Shown: in pieces, positions 15,785-25,392 of the stretch
Numbering within the stretch: the first letter of the stretch is position 1
Layout: each line of letters starts with the position of its first letter
Source: Krumholzibacterium sp965370495
GTDB taxonomy: Bacteria > Krumholzibacteriota > Krumholzibacteriia > Krumholzibacteriales > Krumholzibacteriaceae
Assembly (NCBI GenBank): GCA_965370495.1
Contig: CBDUUV010000009.1
Location: forward strand, 1 to 38,384
Direction: 5' to 3'
DNA length: 38,384 nucleotides
Notes under the pieces: model-generated
Databases searched by the model: none
What the model was told of the DNA's origin: nothing
Seen by the model: only the letters and a program-made list of their open reading frames with translations
Program-made: the position numbers and the translations under genes

Positions 15785-15997
15785 CTAAGTTTCCTTTTTA
15801 TTCTCCACCGCACCGATTTTCTCGGTAATAATCGTCTTGACCCTGGCAAGTTCCCGCCTCGTGCCGCGTACCTGCAACGGATTGTCAAGACGCTTGATCG
15901 AAAGCTGTATCCTGCTCCTTGTAAGTTCCTCCACAAGGTCCTCTTCGCGGAGCATCAGCTCTTCCAGTGTCATCTCTCTGAGTTCAACTGCTTTCAT
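15785..15997 (-). CDS. rpmC: 50S ribosomal protein L29
   Basis: Small two-helix protein at the tunnel exit that, with L23, forms the docking area for SRP and trigger factor. I chose the internal ATG giving MKAVELREMTLEELMLREED, which fits the family start; an ATG four codons upstream also exists. The C-terminal QVRGTRRELARVKTIITEK is typical. The product has 70 residues. Confidence 0.96.
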   Translation of the reverse strand: MKAVELREMTLEELMLREEDLVEELTRSRIQLSIKRLDNPLQVRGTRRELARVKTIITEKIGAVENKKET

Positions 15998-16051
15998 ATC
16001 TATAACCATCCAGATATCTGAAACTTGGTACCATCTCCGGAACGTCTTTTG

Positions 16052-16480
16052 TTATCCGGCAACCTTTCCCGTCGCAACGCGACGGACGAATTTCGTTTTG
16101 ATGGGAAGCTTGGCAGCTGCCAGCCCCATCGCTCTCTTGGCCTCTTCATATGTCACACCCTGAAGCTCGAACAATATACGTCCCGGTTTAACTACTGCTA
16201 CCCAGTATTCCGGAGACCCCTTTCCCTTTCCCATCCTTGTTTCAGCCGGCTTGACAGTGACTGGCTTGTCCGGGAAAATCCGTATCCAGAACTTCCCCTG
16301 CCTCTTGACATGACGCATAATAGCGACACGAGCAGCTTCGATCTGCCTGTTGGTGATCCAGGCCGGGGCTTCGGCCTGAAGACCGTACTCCCCAAAATTG
16401 AGACTGGAACCACGCTGCGCCGCGCCACGCATCCGGCCTCTCTGCTGCTTGCGGTGTTTTGTGCGTTTTGGCATTAACAT
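16052..16480 (-). CDS. rplP: 50S ribosomal protein L16
   Basis: L16 helps position A-site tRNA and is important in late assembly. The 142-residue protein starts MLMPKRTKHRKQQRGRMRGA and contains WIRIFPDKPVTVKPAETRMG and GSPEYWVAVVKPGRILFELQ, both diagnostic. An AGAGG ribosome binding site lies about ten bases before the first ATG. Length is normal. Confidence 0.98.
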   Translation of the reverse strand: MLMPKRTKHRKQQRGRMRGAAQRGSSLNFGEYGLQAEAPAWITNRQIEAARVAIMRHVKRQGKFWIRIFPDKPVTVKPAETRMGKGKGSPEYWVAVVKPGRILFELQGVTYEEAKRAMGLAAAKLPIKTKFVRRVATGKVAG

Positions 16481-16508
16481 CTCTGATCAACCTCTCCTGA
16501 ATTTCGGC

Positions 16509-17195
16509 TTAGCGCCCACTGCGACCCGTCTCGTCGTTGGCACTGTCAGCCATCTGGCGTTTGAAATCCTTCGGGAAAATTTCTCCGCGATAGATCCAAA
16601 CCTTGACTCCAACCGTTCCGTATGTCGTGAAGGCCGTAGCCCTCGCATAATCTATATCTGCCCGAAGTGTGTGCAGAGGAACCCTGCCGTCCATATAACT
16701 TTCTGCCCTGGACATCTCCGCTCCACCGAGTCTTCCCGAAGTCTTGACCTTGATCCCCTCAGCTCCCATCCTCATCGCCGAACCGATGGCTTTCTTCATA
16801 GCACGCCTGAACGAGACCCTCTGCTCAAGCTGTCCCGCGATATGCTCGGCTACAAGCTGCGCGTTGAGCTCGGGTTTCTTAACTTCCTTGATATCTATAT
16901 TGACTTTTCTGCCTGTCAGGTGGGCCAGCTCTTCGCTGAGAAAATCAACTTCCGCACCCTTACGACCGATAACCATGCCCGGCCTGGCCGTGAAAATGTG
17001 GACCTTTACCGTTTCGCCGCGCCGTTCGACTTCCACCTTGGACACACCGGCCCTTGCCAGTCGTTTTTTGACATAACGCCGCAGCTTGATATCTTCCTCA
17101 AGCCAGTCCGCAGTTTTCTTGTTAGTAAACCACTTCGAATCCCAAGTGCGATTGATGCCTAGCCTCAACCCGATGGGATTTGTCTTCTGACCCAA
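16509..17195 (-). CDS. rpsC: 30S ribosomal protein S3
   Basis: S3 lines the mRNA entry channel and contributes to helicase activity. The 228-residue protein begins MGQKTNPIGLRLGINRTWDS, has the KH domain with RPGMVIGRKGAEVDFLSEEL, and a C-terminal domain with TFTTYGTVGVKVWIYRGEIF-like sequence. The start codon is TTG, five bases after GGAGGG, and there is no competing in-frame ATG. It follows rplV by 15 bp. Confidence 0.98.
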   Translation of the reverse strand: MGQKTNPIGLRLGINRTWDSKWFTNKKTADWLEEDIKLRRYVKKRLARAGVSKVEVERRGETVKVHIFTARPGMVIGRKGAEVDFLSEELAHLTGRKVNIDIKEVKKPELNAQLVAEHIAGQLEQRVSFRRAMKKAIGSAMRMGAEGIKVKTSGRLGGAEMSRAESYMDGRVPLHTLRADIDYARATAFTTYGTVGVKVWIYRGEIFPKDFKRQMADSANDETGRSGR

Positions 17196-17210
17196 AATAC
17201 CCTCCTCGTC

Positions 17211-17567
17211 TTACTGCTTTTTCGATTCGCCCTTGTAATCCACAATTACCGTAATAATACTGCTCCGTTTGCGTATGCGAAAGGCACGGCCCTGAGCTCT
17301 GGGCCTGATACGGTACATCGTCCTGCCTTCGTCGACAAAGATCTCCTTGACGCTTATCTCGGACGGCTCGACAGGATGCTCGAACTGTCCTGCCAGATTG
17401 TGCATGGCCGATGCAACTGTTTTTTCTATCCGGCGCGCGACTGCTTTTTTGGAGAACCTGAGGATCTCCATGGCCTTTTCGACCGACTGTCCCCGTACCA
17501 GGTCCACGACCAGCCTGGCCTTCCTCGGCGACACCCTGACCTGCCGCGCTACAGCGCGTGCTTCCAT
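17211..17567 (-). CDS. rplV: 50S ribosomal protein L22
   Basis: L22 has a globular part at the exit and a beta-hairpin that lines the peptide tunnel and contributes to macrolide sensitivity. The protein is close to standard at 118 residues; it has VSPRKARLVVDLVRGQSVEK, then MHNLAGQFEHPVEPSEISVK, and the hairpin region RIRPRAQGRAFRIRKRSSII. I chose the ATG at 17567, nine bases after GGAGG; a GTG two codons upstream is too close to that site. Confidence 0.97.
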   Translation of the reverse strand: MEARAVARQVRVSPRKARLVVDLVRGQSVEKAMEILRFSKKAVARRIEKTVASAMHNLAGQFEHPVEPSEISVKEIFVDEGRTMYRIRPRAQGRAFRIRKRSSIITVIVDYKGESKKQ

Positions 17568-17598
17568 CTCCACCTACCTCCGTCTATCAGACTACTTC

Positions 17599-17871
17599 TT
17601 ACCCTTTACCCTTTTTGCTCGTATGTCCTCTGTAGGTCCTTGTCGGAACAAATTCGCCGACCTTGTGACCAACCATATTCTCCGTGATAAAAACCGGCAC
17701 GAACTTTCTCCCGTTGTGTATCGCGAGCGTATGCCCTACAAATTCGGGCGGGATCGTCGATCTTCGTGCCCACGTCTTGACAACCTTCTTGTCCCCGATA
17801 TCGTTCATCTTTTCGATCTTGGCGAAAAGCTTCTCATCAATAAAGGGACCTTTTTTCAATGATCTGGCCAT
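17599..17871 (-). CDS. rpsS: 30S ribosomal protein S19
   Basis: S19 is in the 30S head and contacts S13 and 23S rRNA. The 90-residue protein is of normal length, begins MARSLKKGPFIDEKLFAKIE and contains TWARRSTIPPEFVGHTLAIH and HKVGEFVPTRTYRGH, all typical. A good GGAGG ribosome binding site precedes the ATG. It lies 92 bp after rplB. Confidence 0.98.
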   Translation of the reverse strand: MARSLKKGPFIDEKLFAKIEKMNDIGDKKVVKTWARRSTIPPEFVGHTLAIHNGRKFVPVFITENMVGHKVGEFVPTRTYRGHTSKKGKG

Positions 17872-17963
17872 CTATCCTCCAGAAACTTGTTGTCCTGCCG
17901 CATCCCGTATCCAGACGGTTCCGGCTTCCCCGCATCCCGCCATCACGAGATACGAAATGAAAA
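17872..17963 (-). other. rplB-rpsS intergenic region with 10-bp direct repeat
   Basis: This 92-bp gap carries the 10-mer CCGCATCCCG (plus strand) twice, about 31 bp apart, separated by a GC-rich segment. No promoter or terminator is evident. The repeat may be chance or a protein-binding site. Confidence 0.3.
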
Positions 17964-18794
17964 CTACTTCTTCTTCCTCTTGTGAACGATGAACTTGTTC
18001 GAAGGCTTGTTTTTCTTTCTCGTCTTATAGCCCTTGGCAGGTGTTCCCCATGGTGAAACCGGGTGGCGCCCGCCACTGGTACGTCCTTCGCCGCCTCCAT
18101 GCGGATGGTCTACCGGGTTCATCGCAACACCGCGGACCTTGGGCCTTTTGCCCAGCCAGCGAGCCCTGCCAGCCTTGCCGATAGAAACATTCTCGTGATC
18201 GATATTGCTGACCTGGCCTATCGTCGCGTAACACTCCTTGCGTACCATGCGAATCTCACCAGATGGAAGCCTCAACAAAACGTGGTTGCCCTCTTTTGCC
18301 ATCAGCTGGGCATACGCCCCGGCGCTTCTGACCATCTGCCCACCTCTGCCGGCGATCATCTCTATATTATGAACATACAAACCTGTAGGAATCTTCTCCA
18401 GCGGAAGAGCATTCCCCGGATTAATTTCCACATCCGGCCCTGAAATCACCTTGTCTCCCTCCTTGATCCCGTGAGGAGCAAGGATATAACGCTTTTCACC
18501 ATCCAGATAGTGAAGCAACGCGATAAAGGAGGATCGGTTCGGATCATATTCCAACGAAAACACCTTGGCCGGAACACCATGTTTGTTTCTCTTGAAATCG
18601 ATCCGGCGGTAGCGCCTCTTGTGCCCTCCGCCCATACGGCGCATCGTGATGCGTCCCAGGTTGTTACGGCCTCCACTTCTTTTTATGGGTTCGAGAAGTG
18701 ATTTTTCCGGCGCCTTCTTGGTAAGGCCGGAAAAGTCCGTAACTGTTTTGTACCGAAGAGTCGGTGTTGTCGGTTTAAATTTCTTAAGTGCCAT
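17964..18794 (-). CDS. rplB: 50S ribosomal protein L2
   Basis: L2 is needed for subunit joining and lies beside the peptidyl transferase centre. The 276-residue protein begins MALKKFKPTTPTLRYKTVTD. Near the C-terminus is RPKVRGVAMNPVDHPHGGGE, which holds the conserved histidine region, and the protein ends RKKNKPSNKFIVHKRKKK. The open frame runs 27 codons further upstream, but that part is not L2-like; an AAGGA site supports the ATG at 18794. Confidence 0.98.
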   Translation of the reverse strand: MALKKFKPTTPTLRYKTVTDFSGLTKKAPEKSLLEPIKRSGGRNNLGRITMRRMGGGHKRRYRRIDFKRNKHGVPAKVFSLEYDPNRSSFIALLHYLDGEKRYILAPHGIKEGDKVISGPDVEINPGNALPLEKIPTGLYVHNIEMIAGRGGQMVRSAGAYAQLMAKEGNHVLLRLPSGEIRMVRKECYATIGQVSNIDHENVSIGKAGRARWLGKRPKVRGVAMNPVDHPHGGGEGRTSGGRHPVSPWGTPAKGYKTRKKNKPSNKFIVHKRKKK

Positions 18795-18890
18795 CACCAG
18801 ATTCCTTGTTTTCTGTTTTCCCCTGCCACGCGGGCATTTACATTCTCCTGGCGGCCCCTCCCTCGAAGAGGCCATGCAACGAGAGAGAGG

Positions 18891-19193
18891 TTAGACCTGG
18901 TCGAAGATATCTATATTCTCGCCCTTTGCCAGTGTAATGATCGCCTTTTTCCTGTCAGCACGCTTTCCCGTAAATCTGCCCGACTTCATGAAAGTCGTCT
19001 TCATCTTGCCGCGCACGATGCTTGTCCTGACTTTTCTGACCGTAACCTTGAACAACTTCTCAACCGCGTCCTTTATCTCGCGCTTGTTAGCCCTCGGATC
19101 AACCTCGAAGATAAATTTGTTATCCGCTTCCTTGAGAAAAGTACTGCGTTCGGTTATTACCGGCTTCAGAATTATCCTTCGCACGTCTACCAT
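18891..19193 (-). CDS. rplW: 50S ribosomal protein L23
   Basis: L23 is the docking point for trigger factor and SRP at the tunnel exit. The 100-residue protein has IILKPVITERSTFLKEADNK, then FEVDPRANKREIKDAVEKLF, and KVRTSIVRGKMKTT, all typical. Its ATG overlaps the rplD stop by one base (TGATG), so translation is coupled; GGAGG lies ten bases upstream inside rplD. A 96-bp gap follows before rplB, with only a small CCTC-TTC-GAGG stem. Confidence 0.97.
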   Translation of the reverse strand: MVDVRRIILKPVITERSTFLKEADNKFIFEVDPRANKREIKDAVEKLFKVTVRKVRTSIVRGKMKTTFMKSGRFTGKRADRKKAIITLAKGENIDIFDQV

Positions 19194-19819
19194 CACACAA
19201 ACACCTCCTCGATCTTTGCAAGAGCTTCCCTGGTAAGAAGAAGCGTATCCGCCTTGATTATCTCATAGGCGTTGATGTTTGTACTGACAACAAACTCGAT
19301 CCCGGCAATATTCCGCATCGACCGGTAGATGTTGTTATCGAATGATTCCGTGATAAAAAGAATCTTGCTCCCCCCCAACCCGGTTGACCGAAGAAATTCC
19401 GCAAAACGCCTTGTCTTCGGTTCTTCCATCGAGAGACCCTCGACGACAGAGACTTTTTCTCCCCTGCCCTTATCCGCAAGAGCCGATTTGAGAGCCAGCC
19501 TTTTGACTTTCTTCGGAACGGAATAACCATAATCCCTGGGCTTGGGGCCGAACACGGTTCCACCGCCTCTCCAGATCGGAGACGAACGTCTTCCGGCTCT
19601 GGCTCTTCCGGTACCCTTCTGCCTGTATGGCTTGGCATTGCTGAATCTTACCTCGCCACGTTCTTTGGTCTTTGCGCTGCCGCTGCGCCTGTTGGCACGA
19701 TACATACGCACCACGTCGTACAGCACAGACTGGTTGACATCTCCACCAAAAAGAGCTTCTGGAAGATCGATCTTCCCTTTCAGGTCACCGCTGAAATCGT
19801 ATAAATTTGCCTTCACCAT
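19193..19819 (-). CDS. rplD: 50S ribosomal protein L4
   Basis: L4 reaches into the exit tunnel with an extended loop; in E. coli it is also the S10 operon repressor. The 208-residue protein begins MVKANLYDFSGDLKGKIDLP. The loop region is visible as KPYRQKGTGRARAGRRSSPI and WRGGGTVFGPKPRDYGYSVP. The frame is open 12 codons further upstream, but AAGGA and family alignment support the ATG at 19819. No S10 leader of the E. coli kind exists here, since rpsJ has only 30 bp upstream. Confidence 0.97.
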   Translation of the reverse strand: MVKANLYDFSGDLKGKIDLPEALFGGDVNQSVLYDVVRMYRANRRSGSAKTKERGEVRFSNAKPYRQKGTGRARAGRRSSPIWRGGGTVFGPKPRDYGYSVPKKVKRLALKSALADKGRGEKVSVVEGLSMEEPKTRRFAEFLRSTGLGGSKILFITESFDNNIYRSMRNIAGIEFVVSTNINAYEIIKADTLLLTREALAKIEEVFV

Positions 19820-19842
19820 TACTTCTTCCTTGTGCAACAACA

Positions 19843-20469
19843 CTACTTCTGGCAAGGGCTGGTAAGCCTGAGGACTGTATTCCTTGCACCAGGCACTGCA
19901 CCCTTTACCAGTAACAGGTTATTTTCGGTATCAACCTCTACTATTTTGAGGTTACTGACGTACTTCAACTTGTGACCGGTACGACCCGGAAGCTTCGTTC
20001 CCTTGAGTACCCTGCCGGGATAAGCTGCCATACCGATCGAACCGGGAATCCTGTGCGAATGTGACCCGTGGGTCTTTCTTCCACCGGAGAACCCGTGCCT
20101 TTTTATTACTCCCTGAAAACCCTTACCCTTGGTCTTACCCGAAACGTTGAGTGTCAAAATATCCTTGAATATGCTGACATCGATCAACTGGCCGGGTGAG
20201 AATTCCTCAGGATTGTCCACCCTGAATTCCTGCAGATAACGGTACGGCGGGAGGTTGGCCTTGCGGAAATGTCCCAGTTTTGGAAGATTGGCGCGAGTAG
20301 GCGAGATCATATCAAATGCTATCTGAACAGCATTATACCCATCCGCTTTCTCTGTCTTTACCTGTACCACAGGACAAGGCCCGGCTTCTATGACAGATAC
20401 GGGTGTTACCACGCCGTTCTCGTCAAAAACCTGGCTCATTCCTATTTTCCTGCCGATCAACCCAATCAT
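19843..20469 (-). CDS. rplC: 50S ribosomal protein L3
   Basis: L3 begins large-subunit assembly and extends a loop toward the peptidyl transferase centre. The 208-residue protein starts MIGLIGRKIGMSQVFDENGV and has the signature KGKGFQGVIKRHGFSGGRKT followed by HGSHSHRIPGSIGMAAYPGR. GGAGG precedes the ATG. It follows rpsJ by 13 bp. Length is normal. Confidence 0.98.
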   Translation of the reverse strand: MIGLIGRKIGMSQVFDENGVVTPVSVIEAGPCPVVQVKTEKADGYNAVQIAFDMISPTRANLPKLGHFRKANLPPYRYLQEFRVDNPEEFSPGQLIDVSIFKDILTLNVSGKTKGKGFQGVIKRHGFSGGRKTHGSHSHRIPGSIGMAAYPGRVLKGTKLPGRTGHKLKYVSNLKIVEVDTENNLLLVKGAVPGARNTVLRLTSPCQK

Positions 20470-20482
20470 CTCTTCCTCCGAA

Positions 20483-20791
20483 TCAGACTTTTATCTCGAT
20501 ATCCACACCGGCCGGGAGATCCAGCTTCTGAAGCGCATCGACAGCTTTCGGAGTAACATTTGTTATCCATATGAGCCGTTTATGCACCCTTATCTCAAAC
20601 TGCTCCCGGGACTTCTTGTTAACATGAGGCGAACGGAGAACGGTGTAAACAGTCCGCTTCGTCGGTAGAGGTATCGGCCCGGACACTTCCGAGCCGGTCC
20701 TGAGAGCTGTTTTGACTATCTCTTCAGCACTACGATCCAGCATCGAGTGTTCGTAAGCCTTCAACTTTATTCTAATGTTCTGACCTTCCAC
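20483..20791 (-). CDS. rpsJ: 30S ribosomal protein S10 (NusE)
   Basis: S10 is in the 30S head and also acts as NusE with NusB and NusG in antitermination and transcription-translation coupling. The 102-residue protein contains IRIKLKAYEHSMLDRSAEEI, PIPLPTKRTVYTVLRSPHVN and the end LDLPAGVDIEIKV, all typical. The start codon is GTG, seven bases after GGAGG. It is first of the S10 genes and only 30 bp after tuf, so it appears to depend on readthrough from the str genes. Confidence 0.98.
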   Translation of the reverse strand: MEGQNIRIKLKAYEHSMLDRSAEEIVKTALRTGSEVSGPIPLPTKRTVYTVLRSPHVNKKSREQFEIRVHKRLIWITNVTPKAVDALQKLDLPAGVDIEIKV

Positions 20792-20821
20792 CGGGTTACC
20801 TCCAAATATCCCGCTAATTTC

Positions 20822-22019
<1,198 letters not shown>

Positions 22020-22030
22020 CTTCCTCCTTC

Positions 22031-24112
22031 TTACGCAATACCTCTGGCCCGGCCCTGCATTTTGGCAACCATCTCCTGCGGTACCTTTTCATAATGTGAA
22101 AACTGCATGCTGTATACTGCCCTTCCCTGGGTCAGCGATCGCAGTATGGTCGCATAACCAAACATATCGGAAAGGGGCGCTCTTGCTGATATTACCTGTG
22201 CCTGGGCCCTCTGGAACATCCCTCCGACTTTGCCTCTACGCGTATTTAAATTACCTATCACATCTCCCACGTATTCCATCGGGAGAACTATCTCCAGATC
22301 CATCATCGGCTCGAGCAGGGCAGGGTCAGCCTTTCTGATCCCGTCCCGCAAAGCCATGCTGCCCGCGATCCGGAAGGCAAGGTCCGAAGAATCGACGTCG
22401 TGGGAAGACCCGTCAATCAGGGTAACCTTGATATCGATCACCGGGTTGCCGTTTACGGGCCCGCTTACCATCGAATCACGAACACCATCCTCCACGTACG
22501 GAATATACTGCTTGGGGATAGCGCCGCCTACGATCTTGTTCTCGAAATGAAACCCTTTGCCCGGCGCAGGCTCGATCTCGATAATAACATGTCCGTACTG
22601 TCCTCTGCCTCCGGTCTGCTTGACAAACTTGATTTCCGAAAGACAGGATTTCGTGATCGTCTCCTTGTAAGCAACCTCTGGACGCCCTACATTGGCACCG
22701 ACCTTGAATTCCCTGAACATCCTGTCGACCAGTATCTCCAGGTGAAGCTCTCCCATTCCCGAGATCAGCGTCTGTCCCGTGTCACTGTCAGCCCTTACCC
22801 TGAAGGTAGGGTCTTCCTCGCTGAGCTTGTGAAGCGCCTCGGAGAGCTTCGTCTCGTCAGCCTTGGTCTTGGGTTCTATGGCAACCGATATGACGGGCTC
22901 GGGAAAATCCATCATCTCGAGCTGAAGCGGGTGCTTGATATCACACAGCGTGTCACCCGTTCCAGAATGTTTCAACCCGATCACGGCAACGATATCACCG
23001 CTGTAGATTTCCCGTATCTCTTCGCGTTTGTTTGCGTGCATCCTGAGAACCCTGCTTAACCGCTCTTTTTTCCTGTTCGAGGCATTGATTACATGCTGAC
23101 CGGTTGTTATCGATCCGCTGTATACCCTTATATAGTGGAGCCTGCCTACGAAGGGATCCGTAACGACCTTGAAGACAAGAGCTGAAAAAGGTTCGTCGTC
23201 GTCCGCGCGCCTTTCCTCCTCTTTCTTCGAGAAAGGATTGATGCCTGTCACCTGGAGCACTTCGGAAGGATCGGGTAGATAATCGACGACCGCGTCCAGC
23301 AGAAGCTGGACCCCCTTGTTCCTGAAAGCAGATCCGCAGAAAACCGGTACGATCTTGACATCATAAACTGCCCTTCTCAAGGCAGCCTTGATTTTTTCTT
23401 CCGAAATTTCTCTTCCGTCCACTACATGGTGAAGGATGTCTTCATCATAATCCGCAAGGGCTCCGAGAAGCACTTCACGCGCTTCGAGTGCTTTATCTAT
23501 CAGGTCGCGCGGCACTTCCTTGATCAAATACTGCGCCCCGAGGCTTTCTTCGTCGTAGAAGATCGCTTTCATACGGACCAGGTCGATGATACCATTGAAT
23601 ATCTCACCCGAACCGACAGGCAGCTGCGCGGGAATCGCGTTCGCTCCCAGTCTGTCGTGCATCATCTTGACAACATTGAGAAAATCAGATCCTACCCTGT
23701 CCATCTTGTTGACAAAAGCGATCCTTGGAATATTATATTTATCGGCCTGGCGCCATACCGTCTCGGACTGCGGCTCCACACCCCCGACAGCACAGAAGAT
23801 AGATACGACACCATCGAGTACCCTCAAGCTTCTCTCGACTTCGACTGTGAAATCGACATGCCCCGGGGTATCGATAATATTAACGCATATATCCTTCCAT
23901 ATGCAGGTAGTGGAGGCGGAAGTGATCGTGATTCCACGCTCTTTTTCCTGGTCCATCCAGTCCATGGTCGCGTTGCCCTCATGAACTTCACCCATACGGT
24001 GGACCTTGCCTGTATAATACAGGATCCTTTCCGTAAGAGTCGTCTTACCGGCATCGATATGGGCCGCGATGCCGATATTACGAGTCATATTAAGAGGAAA
24101 ACGCCTGGCCAT
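22031..24112 (-). CDS. fusA: Elongation factor G
   Basis: EF-G drives translocation and, with RRF, ribosome recycling. The 693-residue length is normal. The GTPase motifs are AHIDAGKTT (17-25), DTPGH (81-85) and NKMD (135-138), with the switch region QEKERGITI between them. Domain IV shows the GGRGQYGHVIIEIEP region, and the end has LRSLTQGRAVYSMQFSHYEK. It is preceded by AGGAGA six bases before the ATG and by a 231-bp leader with a GC-rich hairpin. It lies 15 bp before tuf. Confidence 0.99.
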   Translation of the reverse strand: MARRFPLNMTRNIGIAAHIDAGKTTLTERILYYTGKVHRMGEVHEGNATMDWMDQEKERGITITSASTTCIWKDICVNIIDTPGHVDFTVEVERSLRVLDGVVSIFCAVGGVEPQSETVWRQADKYNIPRIAFVNKMDRVGSDFLNVVKMMHDRLGANAIPAQLPVGSGEIFNGIIDLVRMKAIFYDEESLGAQYLIKEVPRDLIDKALEAREVLLGALADYDEDILHHVVDGREISEEKIKAALRRAVYDVKIVPVFCGSAFRNKGVQLLLDAVVDYLPDPSEVLQVTGINPFSKKEEERRADDDEPFSALVFKVVTDPFVGRLHYIRVYSGSITTGQHVINASNRKKERLSRVLRMHANKREEIREIYSGDIVAVIGLKHSGTGDTLCDIKHPLQLEMMDFPEPVISVAIEPKTKADETKLSEALHKLSEEDPTFRVRADSDTGQTLISGMGELHLEILVDRMFREFKVGANVGRPEVAYKETITKSCLSEIKFVKQTGGRGQYGHVIIEIEPAPGKGFHFENKIVGGAIPKQYIPYVEDGVRDSMVSGPVNGNPVIDIKVTLIDGSSHDVDSSDLAFRIAGSMALRDGIRKADPALLEPMMDLEIVLPMEYVGDVIGNLNTRRGKVGGMFQRAQAQVISARAPLSDMFGYATILRSLTQGRAVYSMQFSHYEKVPQEMVAKMQGRARGIA

Positions 24113-24343
24113 CCAACTTCTCCTGTACCGGGGGTTCTCGTGTACCCCGGCAGATGAAGCCGAACTACTGAAAGAACCAGTGGCAGTTAATGCTGTAAAA
24201 GCAAAGTTGCTTTATTATCATTAATGTAATCCCTTGTTATCCATGCGACATCCTTTTGCAACTCGGACGACCCAATGGAACCACCCAGCCCACATCAAAT
24301 ATATCAAATCTTCCTCGACTAGCAGCAGCCGAAGAAGCAAACG
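24113..24343 (-). promoter_or_regulatory. rpsG-fusA gap with two hairpins
   Basis: This is the longest gene-free stretch of the window. Read on the minus strand it has an A/T-rich palindrome (AAAGCA, four bases, TGCTTT) and then a GC-rich hairpin (24128-24135 pairing with 24144-24150, CCGGGGT with ACCCCCGG, one bulged base). The GC-rich hairpin ends three bases upstream of the fusA ribosome binding site (24119-24124). No T-run follows either hairpin. GATAAT is a possible -10 box but lacks a convincing -35. A regulatory leader for fusA-tuf is plausible. I see no coding frame with a binding site. Confidence 0.45.
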
Positions 24344-24814
24344 CTACCAGCGATAGTGAGCAAATGCCTTGTTAGCCTCAGCCATCTTGTGCGTATCGTC
24401 GCGTTTTTTCACCGATGGCCCTTCACGTTTGAAGGCGAGAATCAATTCAGCCGCAAGTTTCTCTGCCATCGTTTTTTCGGGCCTCGATTTCGAGAAAGCT
24501 ATTAGCCATCTCATCGCAAGCGCCCGTCTTCTGTCAGGCCGCACTTCGATCGGAACCTGATATGTGGCTCCACCGACCCTCCTCGAAGTGACTTCCAGTA
24601 CCGGCTTAACATTCTCAATCGCTTTCTTAAGAACATCGAGGCCGTTCTGCCCGGTTCTTTCCTCGATAAGGTCCAGAGCACCATATACGATCCTCTCCGC
24701 CGTACTCTTCTTGCCCTTGCGCATCAAATAATTGATAAACTTCGCCAGCAGGACATCTTTGTACTTCGGGTCCGGAATGATCTGTCTTTTTACTACTTCT
24801 CTCCTGCGAGGCAT
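24344..24814 (-). CDS. rpsG: 30S ribosomal protein S7
   Basis: S7 organises the 30S head and in E. coli represses the str operon. The 156-residue protein starts MPRRREVVKRQIIPDPKYKD and contains INYLMRKGKKSTAERIVYGA and the end KKRDDTHKMAEANKAFAHYR. The frame is open eight codons further upstream into rpsL, but GAAGGAG nine bases before the ATG at 24814 and the family N-terminus settle the start. It lies 16 bp after rpsL. Confidence 0.98.
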   Translation of the reverse strand: MPRRREVVKRQIIPDPKYKDVLLAKFINYLMRKGKKSTAERIVYGALDLIEERTGQNGLDVLKKAIENVKPVLEVTSRRVGGATYQVPIEVRPDRRRALAMRWLIAFSKSRPEKTMAEKLAAELILAFKREGPSVKKRDDTHKMAEANKAFAHYRW

Positions 24815-24830
24815 CCTCAAATACTCCTTC

Positions 24831-25220
24831 TCAGGCAACGCCCGCTGTTCTCTTCGGTTTCTTTACGCCGTATTTCGAACGCCTGTTCAGCCTGCCATCA
24901 ACACCACTCGAATCGAGCGTTCCACGAATAATATGATATCTGACACCCGGAAGGTCTTTCACTCGCCCACCACGGACCAGGACGATTGAATGCTCCTGGA
25001 GGTTATGCCCCTCACCGGGAATATATGCTGTAACCTCGTACCCGTTTGTCAGCCTGACCCTTGCCACCTTCCTGATAGCCGAATTAGGCTTTTTCGGAGT
25101 CGAAGTGTAGACGCGTGTGCAGACTCCCCGTTTTTGCGGACATGCCTGAAGAGCCGGAGCGCTTGTCTTTTTATTCTGAGCCTTGCGGCCTTTTCGCACT
25201 AACTGATTGATAGTCGGCAC
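24831..25220 (-). CDS. rpsL: 30S ribosomal protein S12
   Basis: S12 sits at the decoding centre and controls accuracy. The 129-residue protein contains TPKKPNSAIRKVARVRLTNG and GGRVKDLPGVRYHIIRGTLD. The lysines that mutate to streptomycin resistance (in TPKKPNS and in GRVKDL) are wild type, and the aspartate that is beta-methylthiolated in many bacteria (Asp89) is present. The start is GTG, five bases after GAGGT. It is first after a strong promoter in the 172-bp rpoC-rpsL gap. Confidence 0.98.
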   Translation of the reverse strand: MPTINQLVRKGRKAQNKKTSAPALQACPQKRGVCTRVYTSTPKKPNSAIRKVARVRLTNGYEVTAYIPGEGHNLQEHSIVLVRGGRVKDLPGVRYHIIRGTLDSSGVDGRLNRRSKYGVKKPKRTAGVA

Positions 25221-25300
25221 TTTCTACCTCTTACCCTCTTTTTGTTATAACTCACCGTAATTCATGTATTCAAAACAAGGAAATCACGATGCGGATAAGG

Positions 25301-25329
25301 AATCTAACATCCTGATATCTACTTGTCAA
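25301..25329 (-). promoter_or_regulatory. Sigma-70-type promoter before rpsL (str genes)
   Basis: A perfect -35 box TTGACA (25324-25329) is followed after 17 bp by TAGATT (25301-25306, four of six -10 matches). It is in the 172-bp gap between rpoC and rpsL and would give a leader of about 75 bases. The promoter is flanked by an inverted repeat GATGCGG / CCGCATC (25289-25295 and about 25349-25355). No other promoter of this quality was found inside the ribosomal cluster. Confidence 0.8.
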
Positions 25330-25392
25330 GTAATTAATTTACAAGCCTCCCGCATCTTTTTCCACTATGCCGCAAGCGGCAAAAACACGATG

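Noticed and set aside
25380..25392. Hairpin TGCCG-CTTG-CGGCA just after rpoC as an intrinsic terminator
   Set aside because: No T-run follows in the direction of transcription, and the stem is only five base pairs.
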